A stretch of DNA of 64,000 nucleotides from an uncultured Allomuricauda sp. (GCF_947258355.1 NZ_CAMYIC010000057.1:62001-126000), one strand, 5' to 3'; positions 36,581-46,230 are shown, counted from the first letter of the stretch. Notes: generated by a model not told the origin, from the letters alone. Program-made: numbers and translations.

Positions 36581-37234
36581 TTATTCGGTCAGATATCTTT
36601 TTATGATGCCGCTGACATCCTTTATGGATTTTTTGGTCCAATCCATTCGTTTTTCAAGAATCTCTATATCTGTTAATTGCCAATCAAGATGGGAATCGCG
36701 TACTTTTTGTGCCAATTGCTGAATGATGATGGCCGCGGATACAGAAACATTCAAGCTTTCAGAAAAGCCCACCATGGGGATTTTTAGGAAACTATCCGCC
36801 TGTTGCATTACCTCCTCGGACAATCCTTCCTTTTCCGTACCAAAAAAAATGGCGGATTTATTTTCCGGGAAAAACTCATGGAGAAACATCGAATTGTTGT
36901 GTGGTGTGGTGGCGATAATTTGATAGCCATCACTTTTTAATTGGGAAATGCAGTCCGTGGTATTTCTGTATCTCCGTACATCCACCCATTGTTCGGCTCC
37001 CATGGCTATGTTCTTGTCCAGCCGTTTCCCGAATCGGTCCTCTACCACATGAACGTCTTGTACCCCAAAAACATCACAACTACGAATTATGGCACTGGTA
37101 TTGTGCAGTTGGTATACATCCTCAATGGCAACGGTAATGTGCCTTGTTCGTTGTTTCAGGACATCTAAAAAACGCTTTTTTCGCTCTTCGGTGAGGTAAC
37201 CTTCCAAGTATGTCAACAAGTCGTCATTAAACAT
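36581..37234 (-). CDS. TrmH-type tRNA/rRNA 2'-O-methyltransferase
   Basis: A SpoU/TrmH SAM-dependent enzyme of 217 residues. The knot motifs are seen at LHNTSAIIRSCDVFGV (motif 1, with Asn and Arg), FGTEKEGLSEEVM (motif 2) and MVGFSESLNVSVSAAI (motif 3). The length and N-terminus resemble TrmH, which methylates G18 of tRNA, but an rRNA target cannot be excluded. It is transcribed alone on the minus strand, 42 bases ahead of the SRPBCC gene. Confidence 0.9.
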   Translation of the reverse strand: MFNDDLLTYLEGYLTEERKKRFLDVLKQRTRHITVAIEDVYQLHNTSAIIRSCDVFGVQDVHVVEDRFGKRLDKNIAMGAEQWVDVRRYRNTTDCISQLKSDGYQIIATTPHNNSMFLHEFFPENKSAIFFGTEKEGLSEEVMQQADSFLKIPMVGFSESLNVSVSAAIIIQQLAQKVRDSHLDWQLTDIEILEKRMDWTKKSIKDVSGIIKRYLTE

Positions 37235-37383
37235 AAAAGCAAGATAGGAAAAATTGGAACTTTACCGTGGTGGCACCTTAAAGCTAGATAACATAACTTT
37301 TATAGATGTTTGCAAGGAATATACATATTTGCTGTATTTCCTGTCCAGAACATCATTAATTTAGTACTATAGAATTGGTAATA

Positions 37384-37785
37384 ATGAAAGTGAATTACAA
37401 CACATCCGATAAAACCATTGAAATCGAGGATGGTTTAAAAACCCATTATCTTGTTTTAAAAATGCTGATGATACTCAATTTGGGCAATGCGGCATTAAAC
37501 TTATACGATATAAACAAAAAGGAAATTGGATTTATAGAAATCGTTTGGATCGTGGTAGGGTTGATATCCCTAGTCCTTTTATACTTTTTCATCTTTAAAA
37601 AATCAACAGAGAATAAACTAGCGGTAACCTCTATTGAAAGATTGGACAATACATCCCTATTCGGAAGAAATATATTTAGCATTGTGCTAAAGAACGGGAA
37701 AAAGCGCGACCTTATAGAAATTAAATCCAAAGAAGATTTCAACCAACTAAAAACCTTGTTTTCCAATATTGGAAAACATAACTAA
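37384..37785 (+). CDS. Hypothetical two-helix membrane protein
   Basis: I recognise no family. The 133-residue product has two hydrophobic helices (about 24-42 and 53-74) and a C-terminal cytoplasmic-looking region with RLDNTSLFGRNIFSIVLKNG, which could be a small PH-like beta fold. ATG 37384 is chosen; the longer frame starts with a TTG three codons upstream. It lies 13 bases before the amidohydrolase gene and probably shares its transcript. Confidence 0.65.
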   Translation: MKVNYNTSDKTIEIEDGLKTHYLVLKMLMILNLGNAALNLYDINKKEIGFIEIVWIVVGLISLVLLYFFIFKKSTENKLAVTSIERLDNTSLFGRNIFSIVLKNGKKRDLIEIKSKEDFNQLKTLFSNIGKHN

Positions 37786-37798
37786 GACCTCATCATAA

Positions 37799-39079
37799 AT
37801 GAAAAAGCAACTCCTCCTATTATTTTCGATACTAAGTGTATCAAGTTCGCTATGGGCCCAGGACAAAACAGCCATTATCTGTGGCAAACTCATTACTGGA
37901 AATAATGATGCTGTAAAATCCAATGCCGTAATCCTAATTGAAGGCGAACGCATTATAGAAGTTGGCTCCCTAGAGCTAATACAAGCGGGGTACAACACCA
38001 TTGATTTGAGCGAATACACGGTGTTGCCTGGACTGATTGATGCCCATGTACATCCCTTGATCTATGGAAGCGAATACCAAACCAATCATCTGAAAGGATC
38101 ATCCGCATTTAATGCACTACGCGGTTTAAAAACCGTGCAAGATTGGCTTAAAGCCGGTTGGACCACCCTCAGGATTGCAGGAGACGCAGACACCAAATAT
38201 GCCCATTTTGAAATTAGGGATGCCATTAATTCAGGGATGTTTCAAGGTCCTAGAATTTATGGTGCCGGGCATTATCTGTCCGTTACGGGAGGTGGTGGAG
38301 ACGTAAACTATATTTCCAACGAGCAGACTATAATTCCAGACGGATTAATTGTGGATGGCAAACAGGAAATGCAAAAGGCCATCCGCGAAGAAATAAAAAA
38401 TGGCAGTGATTGGATTAAATTGTTGGTCACAGGCGCATTTATGTCCACAGGGGATAACCCCAAAAATATTCATTTTAGCGACGAAGAGCTGATTACTGCA
38501 GTGGACGAAGCCAATAGAAGAGGAATTCCTGTAATGATGCACGCCCACGCCAAGGAAGGTATTGTGAAAGCCATCAAGTATGGGGCGCGTTCCATTGAGC
38601 ATGGCACATTCTTGGACGAGGAAACCATTGATTTGTTATTGGAATACGATACTTACTTAGTGCCTACCCTCACGGTAGGCACCTATTTTCGGTTAAAGGA
38701 CCCGGGCAACGTAGCTCTCACCAAAACAGAGCGCTCGCAAAAACAGTTTAGGGAAGAGCGTATGAAGATGTTGGAGAAAGCACACAAAAAGGGAGTGAAA
38801 ATTACCATTGGCTCCGACAATGTTGGTTTTCCTGGAAGCTTTGCCGCCAATGAGTTTGAAGAGTTTGTGAAATTTGGGATGACACCCATACAAGCTATTC
38901 AGGCCGGAACCAAGTTAAATGCAGAACTATTGAAAAAGGAAAAGGACATCGGAACCATAGAAGCAGGGAAGTTCGCGGATATTATCGCAACCAAAATAAG
39001 TCCATTGGACGACATTACAGAGTTGCAACGCGTACAGTTTGTAATGAAAGGTGGTGAAGTCATTAAATCCATAAAATAA
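37799..39079 (+). CDS. Secreted metal-dependent amidohydrolase
   Basis: The 426-residue enzyme of the amidohydrolase superfamily has a signal peptide ending SSSLWAQ. Metal ligands are visible: His83 and His85 in DAHVHP, Lys207 in DWIKLL (likely carboxylated), His248/His250 in MMHAHAKEG, His268 in SIEHGT and Asp in TIGSDN. This pattern matches the imidazolonepropionase/Xaa-Pro dipeptidase-like group. The substrate is unknown; dipeptides or cyclic amides are likely. The next gene is a broken M20 amidohydrolase, so the pair may once have acted together. Confidence 0.92.
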   Translation: MKKQLLLLFSILSVSSSLWAQDKTAIICGKLITGNNDAVKSNAVILIEGERIIEVGSLELIQAGYNTIDLSEYTVLPGLIDAHVHPLIYGSEYQTNHLKGSSAFNALRGLKTVQDWLKAGWTTLRIAGDADTKYAHFEIRDAINSGMFQGPRIYGAGHYLSVTGGGGDVNYISNEQTIIPDGLIVDGKQEMQKAIREEIKNGSDWIKLLVTGAFMSTGDNPKNIHFSDEELITAVDEANRRGIPVMMHAHAKEGIVKAIKYGARSIEHGTFLDEETIDLLLEYDTYLVPTLTVGTYFRLKDPGNVALTKTERSQKQFREERMKMLEKAHKKGVKITIGSDNVGFPGSFAANEFEEFVKFGMTPIQAIQAGTKLNAELLKKEKDIGTIEAGKFADIIATKISPLDDITELQRVQFVMKGGEVIKSIK

Positions 39080-39128
39080 CCAAAACAATGTGAATGAGTT
39101 TTGATCGAAGTAGGCACAACATCAAAAA

Positions 39129-40269
39129 ATGATTGAAAAGGAAATACTAGAGTTACGGCACAAATTGCATGCAAGCCCAGATTTATCGAACGAGGAGCAT
39201 AAAACAGCGGCGATAGTAAAGAACTTTATAGTACAGCACCATCCTACTGAAATTATTGAAGGAATCGGAGGAGCTGGCTTAGCTGCTATTTACAAATTCC
39301 CTAAAAAGGGGAAAACCATAACCTTGCGCTGTGAGTTGGATGCCCTCCCTATTGATGAAACCAACAAATTGGATTATAAATCCAAAAACAAAGATATATC
39401 CCATAAATGTGGGCATGATGGGCATATGGCCATCGTTGCTAGTTTAGCCCTTTGGTTAAAGCAAAAACCTATAGACTCGGGCACCATTGTTTTACTGTTT
39501 CAGCCTGCTGAAGAAACAGGAGAGGGGGCAAAACGTATTATCGAGGATGAGAAATTCAAAAACCTGCATACCGATTACGTTTTTGCACTGCACAATATTC
39601 CCAAAGAACCTATGCATAACATAATTCTCATGGATGATGGATTTTCGGCAGAAGTGCTAAGTCTTATCATAAAAGTCAAAGGCAAGGAATCCCATGCATC
39701 CGAGCCGGAAAATGGAATCAATCCAGCCATGGGAATATCAGAGATGATTCAAAAATATAACCCAATTGAATGTTTCGGACCCATTGGATGCCAACTTTGC
39801 CATCTTAACACCTATTCATATAAACATGGGACAAAAATCTTATGGGATTTCACCGGCCAATGGAGAATTGCACTATACACTGCGAACTTGGAGTACACAT
39901 AAGATGGAGGATTTAAAATCAAAATTGACACATCTAACAAATGCTGTTGGCAAGGAATATCATTTGAAACTTGAACTGGAATGGTTGGAACATTTTCCAG
40001 CCAGTATGGTGAATAAAGAAAGTAATGCGTTTGTTCACAGAGCGGCAGAAGAAAATAATTACACAATCAAGGAGAGAAAAATTCCTTTCAAATTCGGTGA
40101 GGATTTTGGCTGGTTCTCCAAAACATACAAAACGGCAATGTTTGGTATTGGTGCAGGGTTATCGACCCCAGCTTTGCACAATGCAGATTACGATTTTCCC
40201 GACGAAATTATACAAACCGGATTTTCGATGTTCAAATCCATAATTTTAAATATCCTACAGGAAAAATAA
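39129..40269 (+). pseudogene. M20 family amidohydrolase with a +1 frameshift
   Basis: Two overlapping reading frames together make one M20D-type metallo-amidohydrolase (IAA-amino-acid or hippurate hydrolase-like), about 380 residues. The first (from 39129) has the metal sites CGHDGHMA, PAEETGEGA and LHNIP. It goes out of frame near 39773 and stops at 39902. The second holds SDPLDANFAILTPI, GELHYTLRTW and the last ligand HNADYDFPDE. Removing one T from the TTT at 39773-39775 restores a continuous protein (IEC-SDPLDANF). It is either a real null mutation or a sequencing error. The family has no known programmed frameshift. Confidence 0.85.
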
Positions 40270-40346
40270 TCAAGGGCAATACTGTTCATAAAGAGCTCAA
40301 ATACCCAATTATATAAAAATCATATCTTTAGAGAAACCGACCTCTA

Positions 40347-41099
40347 ATGATCAACTTCTTCCGAAAAATTCGCCAACGATTGCTTACCGAAAACAAGTTT
40401 ACAAAATACTTGCTCTACGCTATTGGTGAAATTTTTCTTGTGGTGATCGGGATTTTACTGGCCCTGCAGATAAACAACTGGAACGATAAGCGAAAGGAGA
40501 AACAAAAGGAGGCGTTTATTTTAAAGGACCTTCACCAGGAATTTGCCTCCAATAAAAAACTATTGGATTCTATTATGACCTACCATAAACAAACCTTTAG
40601 GTCTGCTGAATACTTAAAATCACAATTACCAATCGACCTTAATAGTATTGACAACCTGGACTCATTATCTTATCACTTGTTTACGGTCAGTTTTGCCTAC
40701 ACATATAACCCTTCCACTGGAATTATCAATAGTTTGCTCAACAATTCATCTATTGAAATTATCTCTAATGATGAGTTACGGCAATTACTCATTGGTTGGA
40801 AGGATGTATTGTCCGATTATCAGGAAGAGGAATTACGGGCCAGTGAAAATTATCTTAACCATTTAAAGCCTTTTGAAAAAGAGCACTTTAAATACAGTTT
40901 GGATTACAACGAACTGTTGTCGGACCCCAGAATTGATTTGACCTTTTTAGAAACCCTTGCTTTTGACAATTATGTACTCGACAGGCATAACGACCTCAAC
41001 AATATTGTCAACACTGCCACAGGGACGGGAGAACTAAATCATATCACGAAAACAATGGACCGGATAATTCTACTTTCGGACTCCAAATCCTTGAATTGA
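40347..41099 (+). CDS. DUF6090 family membrane protein
   Basis: The 250-residue protein starts with a basic helix, then one transmembrane segment with the very conserved YAIGEIFLVVIGILLALQIN, then NWNDKRKEK and a long helical domain. This is the DUF6090 signature, a family with many paralogues in Flavobacteria and no known role. It begins 77 bases after the broken M20 gene. Confidence 0.87.
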   Translation: MINFFRKIRQRLLTENKFTKYLLYAIGEIFLVVIGILLALQINNWNDKRKEKQKEAFILKDLHQEFASNKKLLDSIMTYHKQTFRSAEYLKSQLPIDLNSIDNLDSLSYHLFTVSFAYTYNPSTGIINSLLNNSSIEIISNDELRQLLIGWKDVLSDYQEEELRASENYLNHLKPFEKEHFKYSLDYNELLSDPRIDLTFLETLAFDNYVLDRHNDLNNIVNTATGTGELNHITKTMDRIILLSDSKSLN

Positions 41100-41136
41100 G
41101 TTTTTCATATTCATCAACTCTATCTGCATAACCTCC

Positions 41137-41799
41137 TTATCTATTAATGCGATACTTTACATAACCCTTCATTTGGTAAGAACTTAAAATGGTTTGGGCT
41201 GTAAGTGATACTTTGAACATCGGTAGTAACGCATTTTTGTCCACTTCAAAAATGAACATAGCCTGTCCGCAAGAAATGAATTTGGCTCCCAAATCTTCCA
41301 ATTCCCCAATGAGCTTGATGTTCGGGTTGTCCGTGTTGAATTTCCCATTATAGAATTCATTGGTAGTAAATGCATTCAGCGAACCTGCGTGAACCACGAT
41401 TACGGGAGATATATTCTCCAATGGAATTCCGGATGCCACATGTAAATTGATGATACGTGCCACCTCGACAATACTCGCATCCAAATCGGAGGGGGAATCG
41501 TTATCAAAATTCACCAATTCGAACAACAATTTATATTCCAGATTTGGATCAGGGGTTTCGGTGATGTCTTCTATAGGAATGACCCCAGAAAATGTTCCAG
41601 CTTCAAGAACAGGGTATGTGATGGCCGCCTCGATTTTGGCCATCATTTCTTGCCTTTTTTTAGCTTTTTCCGCCATTACGGAATCTGTTTTGGCCGTAGC
41701 CATCGAAACACTGTCCTTTTCAGCACTGTTATCGTTATTTTGGGAAAAAGAGGTCAACACAAAAAGACCTGCAACTAAGGAGAGAATAGTTTTTTTCAT
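41137..41799 (-). CDS. Secreted DsrE/F-like protein
   Basis: The 220-residue product has a signal peptide (LSLVAGLFVLTSFSQ) followed by a linker and a DsrE/DsrF-like alpha/beta domain (about 85-215; IVVHAGSLNAFTTNEFY and LGAKFISCGQAMF). Cytosolic relatives relay sulfur. A cysteine stands in the SCGQA loop where the family often has one, but an exported copy is likely to do something else. An inverted repeat lies 28 bases upstream of the start. Confidence 0.8.
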   Translation of the reverse strand: MKKTILSLVAGLFVLTSFSQNNDNSAEKDSVSMATAKTDSVMAEKAKKRQEMMAKIEAAITYPVLEAGTFSGVIPIEDITETPDPNLEYKLLFELVNFDNDSPSDLDASIVEVARIINLHVASGIPLENISPVIVVHAGSLNAFTTNEFYNGKFNTDNPNIKLIGELEDLGAKFISCGQAMFIFEVDKNALLPMFKVSLTAQTILSSYQMKGYVKYRINR

Positions 41800-41826
41800 T
41801 GGTTAATGGTTGGTTGGTTTCAGGGT

Positions 41827-41851
41827 CGAATCATCAACTGAGTGTGATTCG
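41827..41851. repeat. Inverted repeat upstream of the DsrE-like gene
   Basis: CGAATCA (41827-41833) and TGATTCG (41845-41851) form a perfect 7-bp inverted repeat with an 11-base spacer, in the divergent region between the DsrE-like gene and the penicillin acylase gene. It could be an operator or a leader hairpin. At this length chance is possible. Confidence 0.35.
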
Positions 41852-42020
41852 CTGAATACTTTAAATTGAAAGTACGTAATTAATTCAGAAAACAAACATA
41901 GCTCCAATTGTTTAATACACTCATTAAGGGAATAGATTCCTTATCTTAGTTACCAATATGGTGCAATTCCAGAGCTTATTAAAAAAGCACATGAACCAAC
42001 TGAAACCAACAATCTTTACC

Positions 42021-44426
42021 ATGAAAATATTTCAAAGTTTCCTGTTTCTACTTCTTCTTTTAGCCACCTCCTGCAAAAAACAAGATAACGCCAATGCGAT
42101 TCAAATTGATGGCCTGACCGATACTGTGGAAGTGCTTCGTGATGAAGTGGGAATCAATCATATATATGCGAAAAATCAGCATGATTTGTTTTTTGCCCAA
42201 GGATATTATGCCGCAAAAGACCGTCTCTTTCAGTTTGAGATATGGCGAAGACAAGCCACGGGCACAGTTGCGGAAATATTGGGAGAAAGGGAACTAAAAA
42301 GGGATATCGGCACACGCTTGTTCAAATTTAGGGGCGATATGAAGACCGAGATGCAACAGTACCACCCCGATGGGGAGGAAATTATCACAGCATATACCAA
42401 TGGTGTAAACGCCTATATTGAAGAAGTACTGCAAAACCCCGAATTATTGCCCATCACTTTCAAGGCGCTGGGCATCAAGCCACAAAAATGGACCCCGGAA
42501 GTAGTCATTTCCCGCCATCAAGGCCTATTGGGTAATATTACCAATGAATTGGACATCGGTAGGGCGGTCGCTAAATTAGGTCCAGAAAAAGTAAAGGAAT
42601 ATTATTGGTTTCACCCCAAAGAACCTAAATTGGAGTTGGACCCTGCAATTGACCCGGAGTTGTTGTCCGGTGACATATTGGAATTATACGAAGCTTATAG
42701 AACTCCTGTAAAATTTGAGCCCGAAGATATTTTGGCAGAGTACCGTGTTGAGCCCGGTCTGAGTCTAAATTCCAAGCTTAAGATGTATCCATCTGAATCC
42801 GATAAAATGTGGATTGGCAGCAACAATTGGGTAACCAGTCCTTCACTTGCAGAGAACGAACATGCCTATATGGCCAACGATCCGCACAGAACCGTGGCAG
42901 TGCCCTCTCTTCGTTATTGGACACACCTATCGGCCCCTGGTTGGGACGTAATCGGCGGCGGCGAGCCTGAGATTCCTGGCATTTCCATCGGACACAATCA
43001 ATATGGTGCTTGGGGGTTAACGGTTTTCAGAACAGATGGGGAAGATTTGATGGTGTATGAACTGAATCCCGAAAATCTCAATCAATATAAATACAAAAAC
43101 ACATGGGAGGACATGGAGGTTATCAACGAAACCATTCCGGTAAAAAACAGTGAAGATGCTAACGTGGAACTCAGATATACCCGCCACGGACCGGTCACCT
43201 ATATAGATTCGCTGAATCATGTGGCCTATGCCGTACGATGCGCTTGGATGGAACCCGGAAGCTCCCCTTACCTGGCTTCCCTGAGAATGAATCAAGCCAA
43301 AAATTGGGAAGAATTCAGGGATGCCTGTAATTACAGCAATATTCCAGGTGAAAACATGATTTGGGCCGATAGAGAAGGGAACATCGGATGGCAAGCCGTG
43401 GGAATCGCACCTGTCCGAAAAAACTTTAGCGGGTTGGTTCCCGTTCCCGGTGACGGCAGGTACGAGTGGGAAGGCTATCTCCCCATCAAACAAAAACCAC
43501 ACGATTATAATCCTGCCAACGGTTTTATCTCAACCGCCAATCAGAATGTAACTCCCGATGATTATACGGAATGGGACGCTATTGGCTATATGTGGAGCGA
43601 TCCATTTCGCGGGGATAGATTAAAAGAAGTACTGGGCTCTGGTGAAAAACTGACCATGGAAGATATGAAAGCTTTACAAACGGATTACCTGTCCATACCG
43701 GCTCGTACCCTTGTTCCACTATTGGAAAACCAAACTTTTACCGACGACCTTGTGAAACAAGCCAAACAAGGATTGCTGGATTGGGATTTTGTATTGGATA
43801 AAAACTCGATAAATGCAGCTATTTATGTGGCATGGGAAAGGGAGCTGATGAACGAGTATTTTGGATATTTCCCAGATGCCGAAGTACAATCGGTCATTTC
43901 CAGGATACAAATGAGCAAACTGATGCAATGGATTCTTCGACCGGAATCAAAATTTGGTCAAAATGCAATACAAAAAAGAGACACCTATTTATCTGGGACT
44001 TTTGCCTCAGCCGTAAAAGGCCTTTCTGAAAAATTTGGACGTGATATGGCGACATGGCAATATGGTCAAGCTGACTATAAACATGTACAGATCGTACACC
44101 CATTGGGCAAAGTGGTCAATGCCGAATTACAATCCAAATTAAATACGAGGAAACTGCCCAGAGGGGGCAATCAATATACCCCAGGGGTCACGGGAAGCAA
44201 CGACAACCAAACATCTGGAGCTACTTTCAGGATTATTGTTGATGTAAACGACTGGAATGAATCCCTAGGAACAAATTCACCTGGGCAATCCGGTGACCCC
44301 GATAGTCCTTTTTACAAAAACCTTTTTGAAGATTGGGCCAACGACACCTACTTTCCAGTCTACTATACAAGAGATAAGATAGAGTCTATTACCGTTAACA
44401 AAGACCAACTTGTCCCAAAACAATAA
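42021..44426 (+). CDS. Penicillin acylase family lipoprotein (Ntn hydrolase)
   Basis: The 801-residue enzyme is made as a precursor that cuts itself to expose an N-terminal serine. The nucleophile is Ser267 in MWIGSNNW, with the conserved Asn and Trp after it. An alpha chain (about 20-265) precedes it and a beta chain follows, with NDPHRTVAVPSLRYWTHL and the late TPGVTGSNDNQTSGATFR. ATG 42021 gives a clean lipoprotein signal (LLLLLATSC, Cys18); the ATGs upstream do not. Natural substrates may be acyl-homoserine lactones, acyl amino acids or beta-lactams. Confidence 0.92.
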   Translation: MKIFQSFLFLLLLLATSCKKQDNANAIQIDGLTDTVEVLRDEVGINHIYAKNQHDLFFAQGYYAAKDRLFQFEIWRRQATGTVAEILGERELKRDIGTRLFKFRGDMKTEMQQYHPDGEEIITAYTNGVNAYIEEVLQNPELLPITFKALGIKPQKWTPEVVISRHQGLLGNITNELDIGRAVAKLGPEKVKEYYWFHPKEPKLELDPAIDPELLSGDILELYEAYRTPVKFEPEDILAEYRVEPGLSLNSKLKMYPSESDKMWIGSNNWVTSPSLAENEHAYMANDPHRTVAVPSLRYWTHLSAPGWDVIGGGEPEIPGISIGHNQYGAWGLTVFRTDGEDLMVYELNPENLNQYKYKNTWEDMEVINETIPVKNSEDANVELRYTRHGPVTYIDSLNHVAYAVRCAWMEPGSSPYLASLRMNQAKNWEEFRDACNYSNIPGENMIWADREGNIGWQAVGIAPVRKNFSGLVPVPGDGRYEWEGYLPIKQKPHDYNPANGFISTANQNVTPDDYTEWDAIGYMWSDPFRGDRLKEVLGSGEKLTMEDMKALQTDYLSIPARTLVPLLENQTFTDDLVKQAKQGLLDWDFVLDKNSINAAIYVAWERELMNEYFGYFPDAEVQSVISRIQMSKLMQWILRPESKFGQNAIQKRDTYLSGTFASAVKGLSEKFGRDMATWQYGQADYKHVQIVHPLGKVVNAELQSKLNTRKLPRGGNQYTPGVTGSNDNQTSGATFRIIVDVNDWNESLGTNSPGQSGDPDSPFYKNLFEDWANDTYFPVYYTRDKIESITVNKDQLVPKQ

Positions 44427-44440
44427 ATTCCCTGGAATAA

Positions 44441-45133
44441 ATGGCAAAAAAGAAAATAGTCGTATTGACGGGAGCAGGAATGAGCGCTGAGAGTGGGCTA
44501 AAAACATTTCGTGACGAAAATGGACTTTGGGAAGGTCATGATGTAATGCAAGTAGCCTCGCCACAGGGATTCGCCAGAAATCCCGAACTGGTGCTTGAAT
44601 TTTACAATCAACGAAGACGGCAGTTATTGAATGTTTCGCCCAACAAAGGCCATTTAGCCCTGGCCGAACTGGAGCAAGTATTTGATGTAAGCATCGTAAC
44701 CCAAAACGTTGATAATCTTCATGAGAAAGCAGGTAGTTCCCATGTGGTGCATTTGCACGGGGAACTATTTAAAGTGCGCAGTACAGTAGATGAAGACCAT
44801 GTGTTGGACTGGAAAAAAGACTTGGTTTTGGGCGATACAGACGATAAGGGCAATCAATTGCGTCCGCACATTGTGTGGTTTGGTGAAATGGTTCCCATGC
44901 TGGAAACTGCTGCGCAAATCACACAACAGGCCGAAATATTGATTATCGTGGGAACATCCATGCAGGTTTATCCAGCTGCCAGCTTAATACACTATGCGTC
45001 CAAACAAGCACCAATTTACTTTGTTGATCCCAAGCCTAATATTCGGTCAACCGATTTTGATAACCTTACCGTGATTCCAAAAACTGCGGCTGAAGGTGTT
45101 CCCGAATTGGTGAAAGAGCTCTTTAATAACTAG
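44441..45133 (+). CDS. Sirtuin-type NAD-dependent protein deacylase lacking the zinc cysteines
   Basis: A 230-residue CobB-like (class III) sirtuin. NAD-site motifs are GAGMSAESGLKTFRDENGLW, TQNVDNLHEKAG, the catalytic His in HLHGE, GTSMQVYPAASL and VDPKPN. A Tyr-x2-Arg pair (EFYNQRRRQL) matches the acyl-binding Tyr/Arg of SIRT5 and CobB, pointing to succinyl or malonyl removal. The region that normally holds two CxxC zinc pairs (about residues 112-140) has no cysteine at all. It starts 14 bases after the acylase gene and overlaps the haem-binding gene tail to tail by 11 bases. Confidence 0.93.
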   Translation: MAKKKIVVLTGAGMSAESGLKTFRDENGLWEGHDVMQVASPQGFARNPELVLEFYNQRRRQLLNVSPNKGHLALAELEQVFDVSIVTQNVDNLHEKAGSSHVVHLHGELFKVRSTVDEDHVLDWKKDLVLGDTDDKGNQLRPHIVWFGEMVPMLETAAQITQQAEILIIVGTSMQVYPAASLIHYASKQAPIYFVDPKPNIRSTDFDNLTVIPKTAAEGVPELVKELFNN

Positions 45134-45578
45134 CCCTGGCTTTATCTGCCCAAGCTACCAAAGCACTTATTTGCTCGTCGGATAAGTTGGCATCGGCATG
45201 GGTCCAAGTGTACTCGTTCAGGGGCATCTTGCCTTCCTTTACTTCTTCGATTACTTCCTCTAGTTTATGATCCTTCTTTTCCGTATCATAATTTTCCCAA
45301 TCGGAAAAATTCAAATGTTCCTTTCCCTCCTCAATATGGTCGGCCAGCCAATAGGAAACAGGAGCTATATTATTGTACCAGGGATATTCGGTATTGGCAC
45401 TATGGCAATCGTAACAGGCTGTTTTTAAAATTTGCTTTACCTCGGGTGAGGGTTGGGTCTCAGCTTCAAAAGCGGCTACATAGTCCCCTTCGGAAACATT
45501 TTTTTCAGGACGATAAAATTGCATTCCGATAAGTACTACCAAGAGAACAATTGCTATTTTTTTCACTATTTTCATCAC
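45123..45578 (-). CDS. Membrane-anchored haem-binding domain protein
   Basis: The 151-residue product has an N-terminal transmembrane/signal segment (KIAIVLLVVLIGMQF) and a haem-binding domain with one CxxCH motif (CYDCHSANTEYPWYNNIAP), so it should carry one c-type haem in the periplasm. The later NEYTWTHADANLSDEQISAL is also conserved in this family. It is probably an electron carrier or sensor; its partner is unknown. It is divergent from the 45612 gene. Confidence 0.88.
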   Translation of the reverse strand: MMKIVKKIAIVLLVVLIGMQFYRPEKNVSEGDYVAAFEAETQPSPEVKQILKTACYDCHSANTEYPWYNNIAPVSYWLADHIEEGKEHLNFSDWENYDTEKKDHKLEEVIEEVKEGKMPLNEYTWTHADANLSDEQISALVAWADKARASY

Positions 45579-45611
45579 GCATAGGATTTTACATAAATAT
45601 ATTCATTTTTT

Positions 45612-46184
45612 GTGACGAAGGAGGAATTACATATCGCACTTAATTCCGGTAGGATATCAAAATCCCAAATTGATGTTTTGGTCATGGAGTTAAAAAACGA
45701 ACCACAATTGGCACAAGTGCTTTACAAAGAGGTTTTATTGGAAGATAAAGAAGGTACTTTTAATGCCAGTTGGACGTTTGACCATTTAATGCGTAAAAAA
45801 CTCACTTACCTCCTACCTTTTTTCGAAGATTTTGTGGATGGGCTATCGGAATTACAGAGTGAATCCTGCATACGGCCCATCGCCCATGTATGCGAAATGA
45901 TCTGCGAAGCCTATTTTAAAAAGAAAAACCCAGAATTCGTTCAAAACATCACCAATGACCAGTTGGAAAAAATAATGACGGTTTGTTTTGATTGGTTGAT
46001 TGGTCCCATGAACGTTGCACCTAAGGTATTTGCCATGACAAGCCTGTATTATTTAGGCCAAAAATTTGATTGGGTCCACCCAGAACTTAAACTTGTTCTA
46101 GAAGAAAGCTACGCCTCCGGTACCACCGGATATAAAAACCGTGCGAAAAAAACTCTGGATAAGTTGGCCAATTTGGGTGTCTAA
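45612..46184 (+). CDS. Conserved helical protein upstream of purB
   Basis: I recognise no functional domain. The 190-residue protein is all-helical with a HEAT-like look and no signal peptide. It has two features worth tracing: SGRISKSQIDVLVMELKNE near the start and APKVFAMTSLYYLGQK near residue 137. The start is GTG at 45612; no ATG is available near the front of the frame. Relatives next to purB are sometimes labelled adenylosuccinate lyase, which this sequence does not support. purB starts 46 bases downstream. Confidence 0.8.
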   Translation: MTKEELHIALNSGRISKSQIDVLVMELKNEPQLAQVLYKEVLLEDKEGTFNASWTFDHLMRKKLTYLLPFFEDFVDGLSELQSESCIRPIAHVCEMICEAYFKKKNPEFVQNITNDQLEKIMTVCFDWLIGPMNVAPKVFAMTSLYYLGQKFDWVHPELKLVLEESYASGTTGYKNRAKKTLDKLANLGV

Positions 46185-46230
46185 ACCGCAGCGTTTAAGT
46201 ATCTTTGATGCTTTCAAAATTTTCCTGACC

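Noticed and set aside
46141..46230. Longer N-terminus for PurB from the upstream ATG
   Set aside because: The extra 30 residues overlap the previous gene, and PurB proteins start at the SLTPLNAISPIDGRY segment, reached by the ATG at 46231.
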